Assembly (NCBI GenBank): GCA_016935975.1
Contig: JAFGPX010000158.1
Location: forward strand, 1 to 34,001
Source: Deltaproteobacteria bacterium
Lineage (GTDB): Bacteria > Myxococcota_A > Polyangia > Fen-1088
Length of the DNA: 34,001 bases
Direction of reading: 5' to 3'
Shown in pieces: positions 21,537-29,752 of the stretch (positions are counted from its first letter, which is position 1; each line of letters opens with the position of its first letter). The position numbers were made by a program, and so were the translations under genes. Under the pieces are notes generated by a model. It saw only the letters and a list, made by a program, of their open reading frames with translations. It made no database searches and was not told where the DNA came from.

Positions 21537-22265
21537 CTACTCGGTCTTCTCCAGGCGTTTCTTCATGCGCTTGAGGAGGGCGTCGAAGGACTCCTTCGTG
21601 ATGATCTTGTTGAACTCGGCGCGGTAGTTCTCCAGCATGCTCTGTTCGTCGGTGATGACGTCGTAGACCAGCCAGCGATCGCCCTTGTAGAGCAATTTGT
21701 ACTCCATCTCGATGGTGATCTTCTTGTTCTTCTTGCTGGTGTGCAGGCTTGCGGTCACCGTGGCCTCGCTGCCCGCGACCTCTTCCTTGTGGAACCGCAA
21801 GTCGTAGTTGGGTTGACCGTGGACCTGCTTGATGTAGTTGCGCTCGATGAGGTCGCGCAGGACACGGACGAATTCGCTACGCTGCTCGGCAGCAAGGCCA
21901 CCCCAGTGGCGCGCGAGGGCGCGGTGGGCCAATTCCTCGAAGTCCAGAAATCCGTTGACTATCTTGCGCATCTCGGAGCGCTTGACGTCCTGTTCGGGCG
22001 ACCACGAGGGGGTCGACTTGGCAAACAGCTTCTTGAGCGCCGCGTTCGATTTCTTGAGCTCCGCTAAGGGGCTGGAGCCGGCGGGCGGCAGCGACGGCGC
22101 AGCGACTGGCGTAGCCTCGCTCTCCTCCGGGGCGGGCTTCGCCGCCGGGGGCTTTGGGGCCTTCTTGGACTTGGCGGCGAAGGCGTTGCCGTTCGCGAGC
22201 GTGAACGTGACGGCTAGGAGAAGGACGACTAGGCGAAAGGAAGCGACTGCAAAGGCTGACTGCAT
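21537..22265 (-). CDS. mlaC: MlaC/Ttg2D-family lipid-binding protein
   Basis: This is a periplasmic carrier of the Mla phospholipid transport pathway, by family. The protein has 242 residues from ATG 22265. The signal peptide ends ANGNAFA before AKSKK. A Lys/Pro/Ala linker (31-65) precedes the family domain: MRKIVNGFLDFEELAHRALARHWGGLAAEQRSEFVRVLRDLIERNY, then a beta sheet (NYDLRFHKEEV ... VTASLH ... ITIEMEYKLLYKGDRWLVYDVITDEQSMLENYRAEFNKII). These match MlaC well, including the 'W-V-YDV' strand. The rest of the Mla system (mlaA, B, D, E, F) is not adjacent. A TATAGA (-10-like) sits just before ATG 22265, with no good -35. Confidence 0.9.
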   Translation of the reverse strand: MQSAFAVASFRLVVLLLAVTFTLANGNAFAAKSKKAPKPPAAKPAPEESEATPVAAPSLPPAGSSPLAELKKSNAALKKLFAKSTPSWSPEQDVKRSEMRKIVNGFLDFEELAHRALARHWGGLAAEQRSEFVRVLRDLIERNYIKQVHGQPNYDLRFHKEEVAGSEATVTASLHTSKKNKKITIEMEYKLLYKGDRWLVYDVITDEQSMLENYRAEFNKIITKESFDALLKRMKKRLEKTE

Positions 22266-22444
22266 GGGAACGACTCTATACCGTGCCTTAGGACGCGAGG
22301 GAATACGATCCAATTCACCCCGAAGAACCCGCCAGGGCCGCCGGATCTTCCCGTGGGGCTCGGACATGCTCGGCTTGCGACAGAGAAAGCAAGAAAATTG
22401 CGGGGTTGAGGCGTCGCCCGGATACTGGGTAGTCGAGAGGCGCC

Positions 22445-22756
22445 ATGAGTCGCAGAAGCCGCACGAGGAATCCCTGGATCTTGCGATGCTTCGCCGCTCT
22501 TGCACTCGCGGCGACCTTCGGCTACGGCCCCTATTACCTGTACGCCAACTCCGGATTCGCCCGCTACCTGCAGTTGCGCGAGGATCTCGCTGCGGTGCAA
22601 GCGCGCAATGCCCGGCTGCGCGGCGAGAACGAGCGTCTGGAGCGCGAGGCCGATGCGCTGCGCTCCAATCCGCGCGCCATCGAGAAGGTGGCACGTGCCG
22701 ATCTCGGCTGGGTGCGGCCGGGCGAGGTGGTCTTCGATCTGAGGCGGCGCCCATGA
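22445..22756 (+). CDS. ftsB: Septum formation initiator FtsB/DivIC-like
   Basis: This is a small bitopic divisome protein, 103 residues, that works with FtsL and FtsQ to activate septal wall synthesis. It has a basic N-terminus, one membrane helix (about 13-33), a coiled coil (44-73: LREDLAAVQARNARLRGENERLERE) and the FtsB end NPRAIEKVARADLGWVRPGEVVFDL. GAGAGG lies just before ATG 22445. It overlaps the following diguanylate cyclase gene by ATGA, which ties a divisome part to c-di-GMP synthesis. The upstream divergent gap (22266-22444) shows no strong promoter. Confidence 0.92.
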   Translation: MSRRSRTRNPWILRCFAALALAATFGYGPYYLYANSGFARYLQLREDLAAVQARNARLRGENERLEREADALRSNPRAIEKVARADLGWVRPGEVVFDLRRRP

Positions 22757-24939
22757 GGGCACGCAAGCTTTTCGCCCGGTCTGCTTTCGAGTTCCGACGG
22801 GCCTTTCGCGCGTTCTGGGGAACGGCGTTGGTCCTCGGGGTCGTCGCGCTGTTGTGGCGCGGGTGGTTTTTCGATCTGCGCCAGCCGGGCGCGGACTACG
22901 CGCGAGGCGTGGCCGCGGCGCTGCTAGCCGGCGCCCTGGCCATCAAGGTTGCGGCCCGCGTGCTCACGGGCGAGCGGCGGCGCAGTCCCCGCCGCGAGAT
23001 GCTGTCGGACATCGAACTGGGCCTGCTGCTCCTCGCGGCCGCCTATGTGTTCCTGTCCGTGCTAGGCGGAACCACGTCGTCCATCTATCCGCTGATCTAC
23101 GCGCTGGTCAGCTTTCTGGTCACGTTCCATCCGCTCAAGACCGGTGCACCGCTGGCTGCTGCGGCACTTGGCTTCGAGGCCGTCATGGCCTTTGGTCCGG
23201 GGGCGGCACCTGGGGCGGCGGCGTCGTTTCCCGCCCACGCCGGCTTCATCGGGGTCTTCGCCGTGCTCAATGTCGCCTTCCTGCACGCCGAAGTGGCTCG
23301 CCAGCGGCGGGAGCACCGCAAGCGCCTGGAGGCCGAGGTGCAATCCATGCGCGAAGAGGCACGCGACTTCCGTCTGATCTCGCCGGCGCTCGCCGCCGAG
23401 AGCCGGCTGCGCACCCGCGCCGAGGAGGAAGAGAAACTCTCGCAAGGGTCCATCGAAACCATCCACCAGCAGTTGCTTCATGCCATCGAGCTTCTGCGCC
23501 ACGCGCTTGGTCTCAAGACCTGCGCCCTGCTGTGGCTCGACGGCACGGGCGAGAAGCTGAAGCTCAAGGAGCTCTCCACGACGGCGCAGAACATCACCGA
23601 GGGAGCCCTGCCGGCCCGCGCAGGCGTCTTTGCGGCCGTGCTCAAGGAAGGGCGGTCCTGTGTCCTGGAGTCGCCGCGGCCGGCGCTGCTGCCGTACTAC
23701 CGCGGTCCGGAAGAGGTCGCGGCTTTCGTCGGAGTCCCCGTCTTCGAGGGCAAGACCCTGCGGGGGCTGCTCATCGGCGATCGCGCCAAGGGGCCGGCCT
23801 TCACCCCGTCGGAAAGCCAGTTGTTCGTGTCGGCGGCGTCGCAAATCATGCGCATCGTGCAGTCCGAGCGCGTGTTCCAGGCCGTCGAGCGCTCGAAGCA
23901 CGAGCACGAGCGCTTCTACCGGGCTTCCACGGCGCTCAACCGCGCCCTGACCCTGGAAGAGGTTTATGCCGCCGCCCTCGAGGGCGCCCGCGGCGTGTGC
24001 GACTTCGACTTCGCAGCCATCGCGGCTTTCGACGAGCGCACCGGGAGGCACACCGTGAGCATGGCGGTGGGCGAGGGCAGCGAAGGCCTGCTCGGCACGC
24101 AGCACCGCGATCCCGCGTCGATTGCCTCGATGGTGGTGAAGAACAAGCTGGCCCTTCCGGCCAACGGGGAATGGCGGGAGCGCCACGAGACGCACATTTT
24201 CGACGGTAGGGATCGCGTTCGCGGCTTCGAATCCTTGTACGTCTTGCCGTTGTTGGTGAAAGACGAAGTGCTGGGCACCTTCGCCATCGCGGCGCGACGG
24301 CCGGGCGCGTTCTCCAGCGACCGGCGCGAGATGCTAGGCGTGGTGGCGAATCAGGTGGCCATCTCGATGCAGAACGGCCGCATGGTGCAATCGCTCGAGG
24401 AACAGGCGACGACCGATGGGCTCACCGGGTTGCTCAACCACCGGACGTTCCAGGAACGCCTGCAGGTCATGCTCGGGCGCGCGGACCGGCACAACTTCCG
24501 CGTGGCCGTTCTTCTCACCGACATCGACCATTTCAAGAAGGTCAACGATACCTACGGTCACCCCACCGGCGACGCCGTGCTCAGGCGGGTTGCCGGCATT
24601 CTCAAGGCCAGCGCGCGCAAGATCGACATCGTTGCCCGCTACGGCGGCGAGGAATTCGCGCTGGTCCTGGAAGGCACGGACCGGGCCGGCGCCCGGCAGC
24701 TGGCGGAGCGCATCCGCGAAGAAGTCGCCCTGCAGACTTTCGAATCCGGCCAGGGCGTGTTCACGGCCACGCTCTCGCTCGGCGTGGCCGTGTATCCGGA
24801 CGACGGCAGGGCCAAGCAGGATGTCATCGCGTGCGCCGACAAGGCGCTCTACGCGGCCAAGCATGGCGGTCGCAACCGCACCGTGTGCCACGGCGAAACG
24901 TCGCGCGAAGCTCCCTCTCTGCGCGCGGCGGTCGGGTAG
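22753..24939 (+). CDS. Membrane-bound diguanylate cyclase with two GAF domains
   Basis: The protein has 728 residues and makes cyclic-di-GMP from two GTP. The N-terminal third holds about six hydrophobic segments (about 21-40, 48-70, 88-106, 111-128, 132-150, 162-180). A coiled coil (182-230), two GAF domains (about 232-375 and 395-545) and a GGDEF domain (550-712) follow. The active motif is G631-GEEF, so catalysis should be intact, and the feedback I-site RxxD is present as R622-KI-D625. The opening of the domain, DGLTGLLNHRTF, is typical. From memory this order matches DmxA of Myxococcus xanthus, a cyclase that acts at the division site. The start ATG 22753 overlaps ftsB by ATGA. Confidence 0.93.
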   Translation: MRARKLFARSAFEFRRAFRAFWGTALVLGVVALLWRGWFFDLRQPGADYARGVAAALLAGALAIKVAARVLTGERRRSPRREMLSDIELGLLLLAAAYVFLSVLGGTTSSIYPLIYALVSFLVTFHPLKTGAPLAAAALGFEAVMAFGPGAAPGAAASFPAHAGFIGVFAVLNVAFLHAEVARQRREHRKRLEAEVQSMREEARDFRLISPALAAESRLRTRAEEEEKLSQGSIETIHQQLLHAIELLRHALGLKTCALLWLDGTGEKLKLKELSTTAQNITEGALPARAGVFAAVLKEGRSCVLESPRPALLPYYRGPEEVAAFVGVPVFEGKTLRGLLIGDRAKGPAFTPSESQLFVSAASQIMRIVQSERVFQAVERSKHEHERFYRASTALNRALTLEEVYAAALEGARGVCDFDFAAIAAFDERTGRHTVSMAVGEGSEGLLGTQHRDPASIASMVVKNKLALPANGEWRERHETHIFDGRDRVRGFESLYVLPLLVKDEVLGTFAIAARRPGAFSSDRREMLGVVANQVAISMQNGRMVQSLEEQATTDGLTGLLNHRTFQERLQVMLGRADRHNFRVAVLLTDIDHFKKVNDTYGHPTGDAVLRRVAGILKASARKIDIVARYGGEEFALVLEGTDRAGARQLAERIREEVALQTFESGQGVFTATLSLGVAVYPDDGRAKQDVIACADKALYAAKHGGRNRTVCHGETSREAPSLRAAVG

Positions 24940-24946
24940 GTGGAAC

Positions 24947-25071
24947 GGAACCACAGAGGGCACAGAGGGAAGAGAAGCGGTCGCGGAGGATGATGGGCAG
25001 GGGAGGCGGCGGATTGGACACCTTTCCCTTGCTTTGTGCTCTCACGCTCCTCCGCGCCCTCTGTGGTTTCC
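24947..25071. repeat. Inverted-repeat element with AACCACAGAGGGC ends
   Basis: GGAACCACAGAGGGCACAGAGG begins at 24947 and GCCCTCTGTGGTTTCC ends at 25071. The 12-13 bp ends are exact inverted repeats and the match continues imperfectly for about 28 bases. The roughly 69 bases between have no gene. The element fills the gap between the cyclase and coaBC. The 'CCACAGAGG-CACAGAGG' text resembles a small mobile or REP-like family I recall from several environmental genomes. It could also fold as a terminator stem. Confidence 0.6.
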
Positions 25072-25099
25072 ATCCCCTTCGATGCTAGAGTCCCTCCCG

Positions 25100-26449
25100 A
25101 TGGCCTCGCAACTGACCGAAAGGACCGTGGTGCTCGGGGTAACGGGCGGCATCGCCGCGTACAAAGCGGCGGAGTTGTGCCGCTTGCTGGTCAAGGCCGG
25201 CGCGCGGGTGCAGGTCATCATGACCGCCGCGGCTTGCGAGTTCATCGCCCCGCTGACCATGCAGACGCTGTCCGGCCGTGAGGTTCTGCTCGACATCTTC
25301 GACTCCGGGCGAAGGGCCGGTGTGGGCCATGTCGAGGTGGCCAGCGCGGCCGACCTGATCGTCGTGGCGCCCGCCACCGCCGACGCCATCGCTCGCTTCG
25401 CCGCGGGCATGGCCGACGATTTGTTGGCGGCCGTGGTGCTGGCGAGCGGAGCGCCCATTCTACTCGCGCCGGCCATGAACACGACCATGTGGGAGAACCC
25501 CATCACCCAGGAAAACCTCGCGCGGCTTTGTCGCGGCGGCCGCGCGACGTCCGTGGGGCCGGATGCCGGCCAACTGGCCTGCGGGTGGACCGGGGCGGGA
25601 CGCATGGCCGAGCCGGACGAGATCCTGGCGGCCGTGCTGGCGCGGCTCGGGTCGGGCGTCCCGGCGCGCGCCGGCGCGCTGGAGGCACAGCGTGTGGTCG
25701 TGACCGCCGGGCCGACCTGGGAGGCCGTCGACGACGTGCGCTTCCTCGGCAATCGGTCGTCGGGCAAGATGGGATTCGCTCTGGCCGAGGCCGCAGCCGC
25801 TCTGGGCGCCGAGGTGACGCTCATCGCCGGGCCGGTCGGGCTGGACACGCCCGCGCTGGTTGCCCGGCGCATCGACGTCGAATCGGCTCTCGAGATGCGC
25901 GAGGCTTTGCGCAAGACCACGCCTGCGGCCGACGTTGTGGTGATGGCGGCCGCGGTCGCGGATTTCCGTCCCGGGGTGCGCGTGCTGGGTAAGCTTTCCC
26001 GCCGAGACGGGAAGCGCCAAGCGGCGCGAGCGGCGCGAGCGATTCCCTTGGTGCCCAACCCCGACCTGCTGGCCGAGATCGGTCGCCGACGCCGTGGCGG
26101 CCGTCCCTATCTCATGGGGTTTGCCGCCGAAGTGGGGCTTGCCGGCCAGGCGCTCGTCGAACGCGCGCGCAGCAAGCTCGCCGAGAAAGCATGCGACCTC
26201 GTCGTAGCAAACGAAGTCGGCCGCGCCGGGGTCGGGTTCGGCAGCGATGAGAACGCCGTCACCTTGGTGTTTTCGGACGGCCGGGTGGTGGACCTGTCGC
26301 GAACGCGCAAGGACAAGCTGGCGCGAGCGATCTGGGATACAATCGGCCCCGAGCTGACCGTGCGGCAAGGTCCGGCTCAAGACCCAAGAGAAACGGTACC
26401 TGGAGCAAAGAACCAGCGCACAAGTCGCGCGAAGGGAAGAGATGCCTAG
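25100..26449 (+). CDS. coaBC: Bifunctional CoaBC (phosphopantothenoylcysteine synthetase/decarboxylase)
   Basis: This enzyme joins 4'-phosphopantothenate with cysteine (CoaB) and decarboxylates the product (CoaC), two steps of coenzyme A synthesis. The protein has 449 residues from ATG 25100 (ATG 25082 would add six). The CoaC half shows GGIAAYKAAELCRLL, the catalytic H77 in GHVEV, PAMNTTMW (124-131) and the active-site C161 in LACGWTGAGRMAEP. The CoaB half begins near 198 (VVVTAGPTWEAVDDVR) with NRSSGKMGFALAEAA and AAAVADFRP, and ends with VANEVG and FGSDENAVTL. It has a C-terminal tail of about 30 polar residues. The next gene starts inside it (8-base overlap). Confidence 0.95.
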   Translation: MASQLTERTVVLGVTGGIAAYKAAELCRLLVKAGARVQVIMTAAACEFIAPLTMQTLSGREVLLDIFDSGRRAGVGHVEVASAADLIVVAPATADAIARFAAGMADDLLAAVVLASGAPILLAPAMNTTMWENPITQENLARLCRGGRATSVGPDAGQLACGWTGAGRMAEPDEILAAVLARLGSGVPARAGALEAQRVVVTAGPTWEAVDDVRFLGNRSSGKMGFALAEAAAALGAEVTLIAGPVGLDTPALVARRIDVESALEMREALRKTTPAADVVVMAAAVADFRPGVRVLGKLSRRDGKRQAARAARAIPLVPNPDLLAEIGRRRRGGRPYLMGFAAEVGLAGQALVERARSKLAEKACDLVVANEVGRAGVGFGSDENAVTLVFSDGRVVDLSRTRKDKLARAIWDTIGPELTVRQGPAQDPRETVPGAKNQRTSRAKGRDA

Positions 26450-27425
26450 CGCAGTCGTCGAAGAGAAGATCAACAGCTACCGTCCCAAGGTCATCGACCG
26501 GCTAGGCTCCGCCGGTGATGCCATGGCATCCCGCCAGGAGATGGGCGGGCACAGCCGGGGCAACGTGCCGCCATGGCCGGGTTCGAGCGACGGCGATTTT
26601 CACGGCACCCTGTCCGCCATCTGGATATGGGCGCGCGCGCAGGAGCTTCTCGGTGACGACCGTTTCTCGCTCAACATCGCCTCGGCCTGGAACTTCGTGG
26701 AGGCCGCGTGGAGCGACTTCGTTCCGCGCACCCTTGGCGCGCACGCCAGCGACGAGGCGGCCTACGATTGCGCGATGGTGCTGCGCGCCTGGCTGGCCAG
26801 CAGCGGCCATCAGTCGGTCGATGACGAGGGCGCGCGCCGCGAGCGCGTGGCGCAGGCCGCGCGTCTGCTCGGGGCCTACGTCACCGATTTGGAGGATCTG
26901 AGCGGGCGCGAGTTCAAGGATCCGGGTTTCTTGGCGTGGACGCTCGGCGAATACGCGCGGGCCATTGGCGACCGCGGCTTGGGCGCCACTGCGCGTCGAT
27001 TCGTGGAGGCCTCCTTCGGCATGAAGAGCCCGCCGGCCTTTGCCTCGGAGATGGCGGCCAGCGATGGCCTGTTCGACTTCTCGTGTACTACCGCGACGCG
27101 CGTGCTGGCGGTCATCGGCGCGGAAGGGCCGATCCCCTTTGTGGGTGCCTGGCTGCGCGAGCGGGTCGCTTTGGCGCTGCCGCAAGGCTTCGTTCCGCGC
27201 CCGATGGACGAGAACACATGGAACGCGTGCGCCGCCGCGACCCTCGGCTATGCCTTCTCCATCTCGACCGATCCGGCCTTCTTCGACGCCTACAAGCAAT
27301 TGATGGACGAGCTCGATTTGCGAGCGGAGAACGGCGTGCTCGGCCGCACGTCCGGCTACTCGGCCGAAACCGCGGCGACCTTCTACTACGCCATGGCCAC
27401 GGCCTCGATTCTCGGCAAGATCTGA
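26442..27425 (+). CDS. Conserved-looking helical protein of unknown function
   Basis: The protein has 327 residues. ATG 26442 has GAAGGGAAGAG just before it and overlaps coaBC by 8 bases. It has no signal peptide or membrane helix. The sequence is mostly helix-forming with a repeating rhythm of Trp/Ala-rich helices (FHGTLSAIWIWARAQELL, SAWNFVEAAWSDF, DCAMVLRAWLA, FLAWTLGEYARAIGD, TWNACAAATLGYAFSI, ETAATFYYAMATASILGKI). This looks like an alpha/alpha-toroid or similar solenoid, which is a guess from pattern only. It sits between coaBC and the uracil-DNA glycosylase in one transcript. I cannot assign a reaction. Confidence 0.75.
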   Translation: MPSAVVEEKINSYRPKVIDRLGSAGDAMASRQEMGGHSRGNVPPWPGSSDGDFHGTLSAIWIWARAQELLGDDRFSLNIASAWNFVEAAWSDFVPRTLGAHASDEAAYDCAMVLRAWLASSGHQSVDDEGARRERVAQAARLLGAYVTDLEDLSGREFKDPGFLAWTLGEYARAIGDRGLGATARRFVEASFGMKSPPAFASEMAASDGLFDFSCTTATRVLAVIGAEGPIPFVGAWLRERVALALPQGFVPRPMDENTWNACAAATLGYAFSISTDPAFFDAYKQLMDELDLRAENGVLGRTSGYSAETAATFYYAMATASILGKI

Positions 27426-27427
27426 CG

Positions 27428-28207
27428 GTGTCCGCCTCCCGCCAAGAGCTTCGCGATCTCGTCGCCGCGTTCCGCACCCACCTCGAGGCGCGCAGCCGTT
27501 GTGGAGCCCTGGGGGTGCCGCGGGGACCGTCGCCGGTGACGTCCCCCGCGTTGTCGCTGGCCGAGCCCGACGCGCCCGAGGAACCGACAACCCCGTATCC
27601 GACGCCGCCTCCCGTTCTTTACGACGAGGGGCAGGTGATGCACAGCGGCCGCGGCTTGACGGCGCTGCGAGCGGAGATCGGCGACTGTCAGCGCTGCAAG
27701 CTGGCCAGGGGACGGCGGCACATCGTGTTCGGCATGGGCCATCCCGAGGCGAATCTCATGTTCGTGGGCGAGGCGCCGGGGGCCGAGGAAGACGAGCAGG
27801 GCGAACCCTTCGTCGGCCCGGCCGGGCAGCTTCTGACGAAGATGATTCGGGCCATGGGCTTCGAGCGACAAGACGTCTACATCTGCAACGTCATCAAGTG
27901 CCGGCCGCCCCAGAATCGCAACCCCGAACCGGACGAGATCGCGGCCTGCGAGCAGTTTCTGCGCAAGCAGATCGCCATCGTGCAGCCTCGCGTGATCGTG
28001 GCGCTGGGCAAGTTCGCCGCGCACTACTTGTGCGGCGAAACCACGCCCATCACCCGCTTGCGCGGCAACCTGCGCACCTATCGCGAGATCCCGGTGATGC
28101 CGACCTACCACCCGGCATTCCTTCTGCGCGACGCGAGCCGCAAGGGCGAGGCTTGGTCGGACCTCAAGCAGGTCATGGCGTTGCTCTATCACATGGGGCT
28201 GCGGTGA
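27428..28207 (+). CDS. Uracil-DNA glycosylase, family 4 (Fe-S)
   Basis: This enzyme excises uracil from DNA to start base-excision repair. The protein has 259 residues from GTG 27428, two bases after the previous stop. The first 75 residues form a Pro-rich, low-complexity extension not needed for the fold. The core has the family-4 cysteines C87-x2-C90, C158 (NVIKCRPP) and C174 (AACEQF) for a [4Fe-4S] cluster. Motif I is GEAPGAEEDEQG (115-126) with PFVGPAG after it, and motif II is TYHPAFLLR (226-234) with His228. The set separates it from Ung (family 1). It closes the coaBC transcript. Confidence 0.92.
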   Translation: MSASRQELRDLVAAFRTHLEARSRCGALGVPRGPSPVTSPALSLAEPDAPEEPTTPYPTPPPVLYDEGQVMHSGRGLTALRAEIGDCQRCKLARGRRHIVFGMGHPEANLMFVGEAPGAEEDEQGEPFVGPAGQLLTKMIRAMGFERQDVYICNVIKCRPPQNRNPEPDEIAACEQFLRKQIAIVQPRVIVALGKFAAHYLCGETTPITRLRGNLRTYREIPVMPTYHPAFLLRDASRKGEAWSDLKQVMALLYHMGLR

Positions 28208-28272
28208 CGACGACCACGGTCGCGCGGCCGGCCCGCGGGCACGACCTTGCCCCGGCTCGGGATTCTCAGCGA

Positions 28273-28301
28273 TTGACACCCGGGATCGGCAACGATAACT
28301 T
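28273..28301 (+). promoter_or_regulatory. Candidate promoter for the bactofilin cluster
   Basis: A perfect TTGACA (28273-28278) is followed after 17 bases by TAACTT (28296-28301), or after 15 by GATAAC (28294-28299). The -10 match is modest. AGGAGG (28321-28326), five bases before ATG 28332, is an ideal ribosome binding site, so the first bactofilin should be well translated. Confidence 0.5.
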
Positions 28302-28331
28302 CCGGCCTGCGCCTGCGCAGAGGAGGATCTG

Positions 28332-28688
28332 ATGGCGAGCGAAGACACTTGCTACATCGGCAGCAAAACCACGGTCCGTGGCCAGGTTTCGGGCAAGCAG
28401 GACTTGGTGGTCGAGGGCCGCATCGAGGGGTATGTCGGCCTCGAGAGCCACTTGACGGTCGAAGAGGGCGGCACCGTGGAAGCCGACGTCGAGGCCGCGG
28501 TCGCCACCCTGCGGGGCGAGGTGCGCGGCCCGGTGACGGCGCAGCGCTCGCTGTGCGTCGAGGCCTCGGCGCGTGTGGCGGGCCGGCTCAAGGCGCCCAC
28601 CATCACCATCGAGGACGGCGCGCGCTTTTCTGGCGAGATCGAGATGGATGTCGAGTTGCCGGCGGGCGTGACACCCGGGAACGGATAA
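28332..28688 (+). CDS. Bactofilin 1
   Basis: This is a bactofilin (DUF583) of 118 residues, a cytoskeletal protein that polymerises without nucleotide. The core is a beta-helix with the family's rhythm of short strands and Gly turns: GSKTTVRGQVSGKQDLVVEGRIEG, GGTVEADVEAAVATLRGEVRG, SARVAGRLKAPTITIEDGARFSGEIEMD. Its tails are short, about 6 residues before and 12 after the core. The 'RIEG' and 'KAPTITIEDGA' phrases recur in the two genes that follow. Six stop-to-start boundaries of this cluster are tight, and the first gene carries the best binding site. Confidence 0.92.
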   Translation: MASEDTCYIGSKTTVRGQVSGKQDLVVEGRIEGYVGLESHLTVEEGGTVEADVEAAVATLRGEVRGPVTAQRSLCVEASARVAGRLKAPTITIEDGARFSGEIEMDVELPAGVTPGNG

Positions 28689-28711
28689 TCCCGCCGAGGA
28701 CGGAACGCATC

Positions 28712-29053
28712 ATGGCAAGGGAAAAGGAAGCGAAACCCATGGCGAACACGGTCATTGGAAGCAGCATCGTTGTAGACGGCGAGATCAGCGGCGAGGAGCC
28801 GCTCGTCATTCTCGGCACCGTCAAGGGGAAGGTCGTGGCGGCCGGCCACGTCAGCGTCGAGGCCGGCGCCACCGTGGAAGCCGATATCGAGGGGCAGAAC
28901 GTCACGGTCGGCGGCAAGCTGACCGGCAACGTGACGGCGCGCGAGAGACTCGAGTTGCGGCCCGAATCCAAGATGATCGGGAACGCCAAGGCCCCGCGCA
29001 TCGTGGTCGCCGATGGGGCCACGTTCAAGGGCAACGTGGACATGGACGTGTAG
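28712..29053 (+). CDS. Bactofilin 2
   Basis: This is a second bactofilin, 113 residues from ATG 28712 (ATG 28739 would give 104). I prefer 28712 because a GAGGA lies upstream and the extra residues are a typical charged head (MAREKEAKP). The beta-helix core runs GSSIVVDGEISGEEPLVILGTVKGKV, GATVEADIEGQNVTVGGKLTG, SKMIGNAKAPRIVVADGATFKGNVDMDV. It ends exactly at the core, with no C-terminal tail. It starts 23 bases after bactofilin 1 and ends 9 bases before bactofilin 3. Confidence 0.92.
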   Translation: MAREKEAKPMANTVIGSSIVVDGEISGEEPLVILGTVKGKVVAAGHVSVEAGATVEADIEGQNVTVGGKLTGNVTARERLELRPESKMIGNAKAPRIVVADGATFKGNVDMDV

Positions 29054-29062
29054 GACGGGACC

Positions 29063-29671
29063 ATGGCTGACAAGGAAACCGTGATAGGCGTCGAAACGCG
29101 CGTCTCGGGGGAGATCCGCGGCGGCGAAGACCTGGTGGTCAAGGGCCGTGTGGACGGCAAGATCCAGCTCTCGCACGCCCTGACCGTCGAGAAGGGCGCC
29201 GTCGTGCAAGCCGATGTGGATGTCAGGAGCCTGGTCGTATCGGGCACGTTGGTCGGCAACACCGTGGCCTCGGAAAGCGTGCGGCTGCTCGCCAGCGCGC
29301 GGGTGGTCGGGGACTTGGCTTCGCCGCGTTTGATAATGGAAGCGGGCGCGGCCTATCGCGGTCGCGTCGACATGGGCGATATCGAGGCCGCCCGTGCGGC
29401 GGTGGCCTCGCGCGCGGCGGCGAAGCCGGCCGTTGGCCGGACGGAGGTGGCGCGGGAAAGCCTGGCGCCTTCGCGCGTCCCGCCGCGCGTGGCTGCCCCG
29501 CCCAAGACGGCGGTCCTCGCGGCGAAGGCGGCGCCCAGGTTCGTGGCACCGGCCGGCGGCGAGAAGAGCGGCGAAACCGGCCCCGCGTCTCCACCGGCGT
29601 TCCCGCGGGTTGCGGGGGCGGTTGGAGCGGTTGCGCCGCCGTGGGCGAAGAAGAAGGTCCGCCGACGTTAG
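29063..29671 (+). CDS. Bactofilin 3 with long basic C-terminal tail
   Basis: This is a third bactofilin, 202 residues. The core (residues 5-110) repeats the pattern: GVETRVSGEIRGGEDLVVKGRVDG, GAVVQADVDVRSLVVSGTLVG, SARVVGDLASPRLIMEAGAAYRGRVDMGD. A tail of about 90 residues rich in Ala, Pro and Lys/Arg follows, ending PWAKKKVRRR. A basic Pro-rich tail could bind a partner or membrane. Three genes in a row recall the bacN-bacO-bacP set of Myxococcus xanthus, which positions the chromosome segregation machinery; that link is from memory. The stop codon is part of TAGCAGCCCGT, which recurs at 33895. Confidence 0.9.
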   Translation: MADKETVIGVETRVSGEIRGGEDLVVKGRVDGKIQLSHALTVEKGAVVQADVDVRSLVVSGTLVGNTVASESVRLLASARVVGDLASPRLIMEAGAAYRGRVDMGDIEAARAAVASRAAAKPAVGRTEVARESLAPSRVPPRVAAPPKTAVLAAKAAPRFVAPAGGEKSGETGPASPPAFPRVAGAVGAVAPPWAKKKVRRR

Positions 29672-29714
29672 CAGCCCGTCTAGGAAGCCGGCCTGGACGT
29701 GCCCGCCGGCCGGC
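29669..29714 (+). repeat. TAGCAGCCCGT motif and hairpin after the bactofilins
   Basis: The bactofilin-3 stop is followed without gap by CAGCCCGT, giving TAGCAGCCCGT (29669-29679), identical to 33895-33905. GCCGGCC (29687-29693) and GGCCGGC (29708-29714) form a 7-bp stem with a 14-base loop. The segment may end the bactofilin transcript before purF. No T-run follows. Confidence 0.45.
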
Positions 29715-29752
29715 GTGCATTCGACTGCATTTGTGCTACGGTTCGCACGCCC

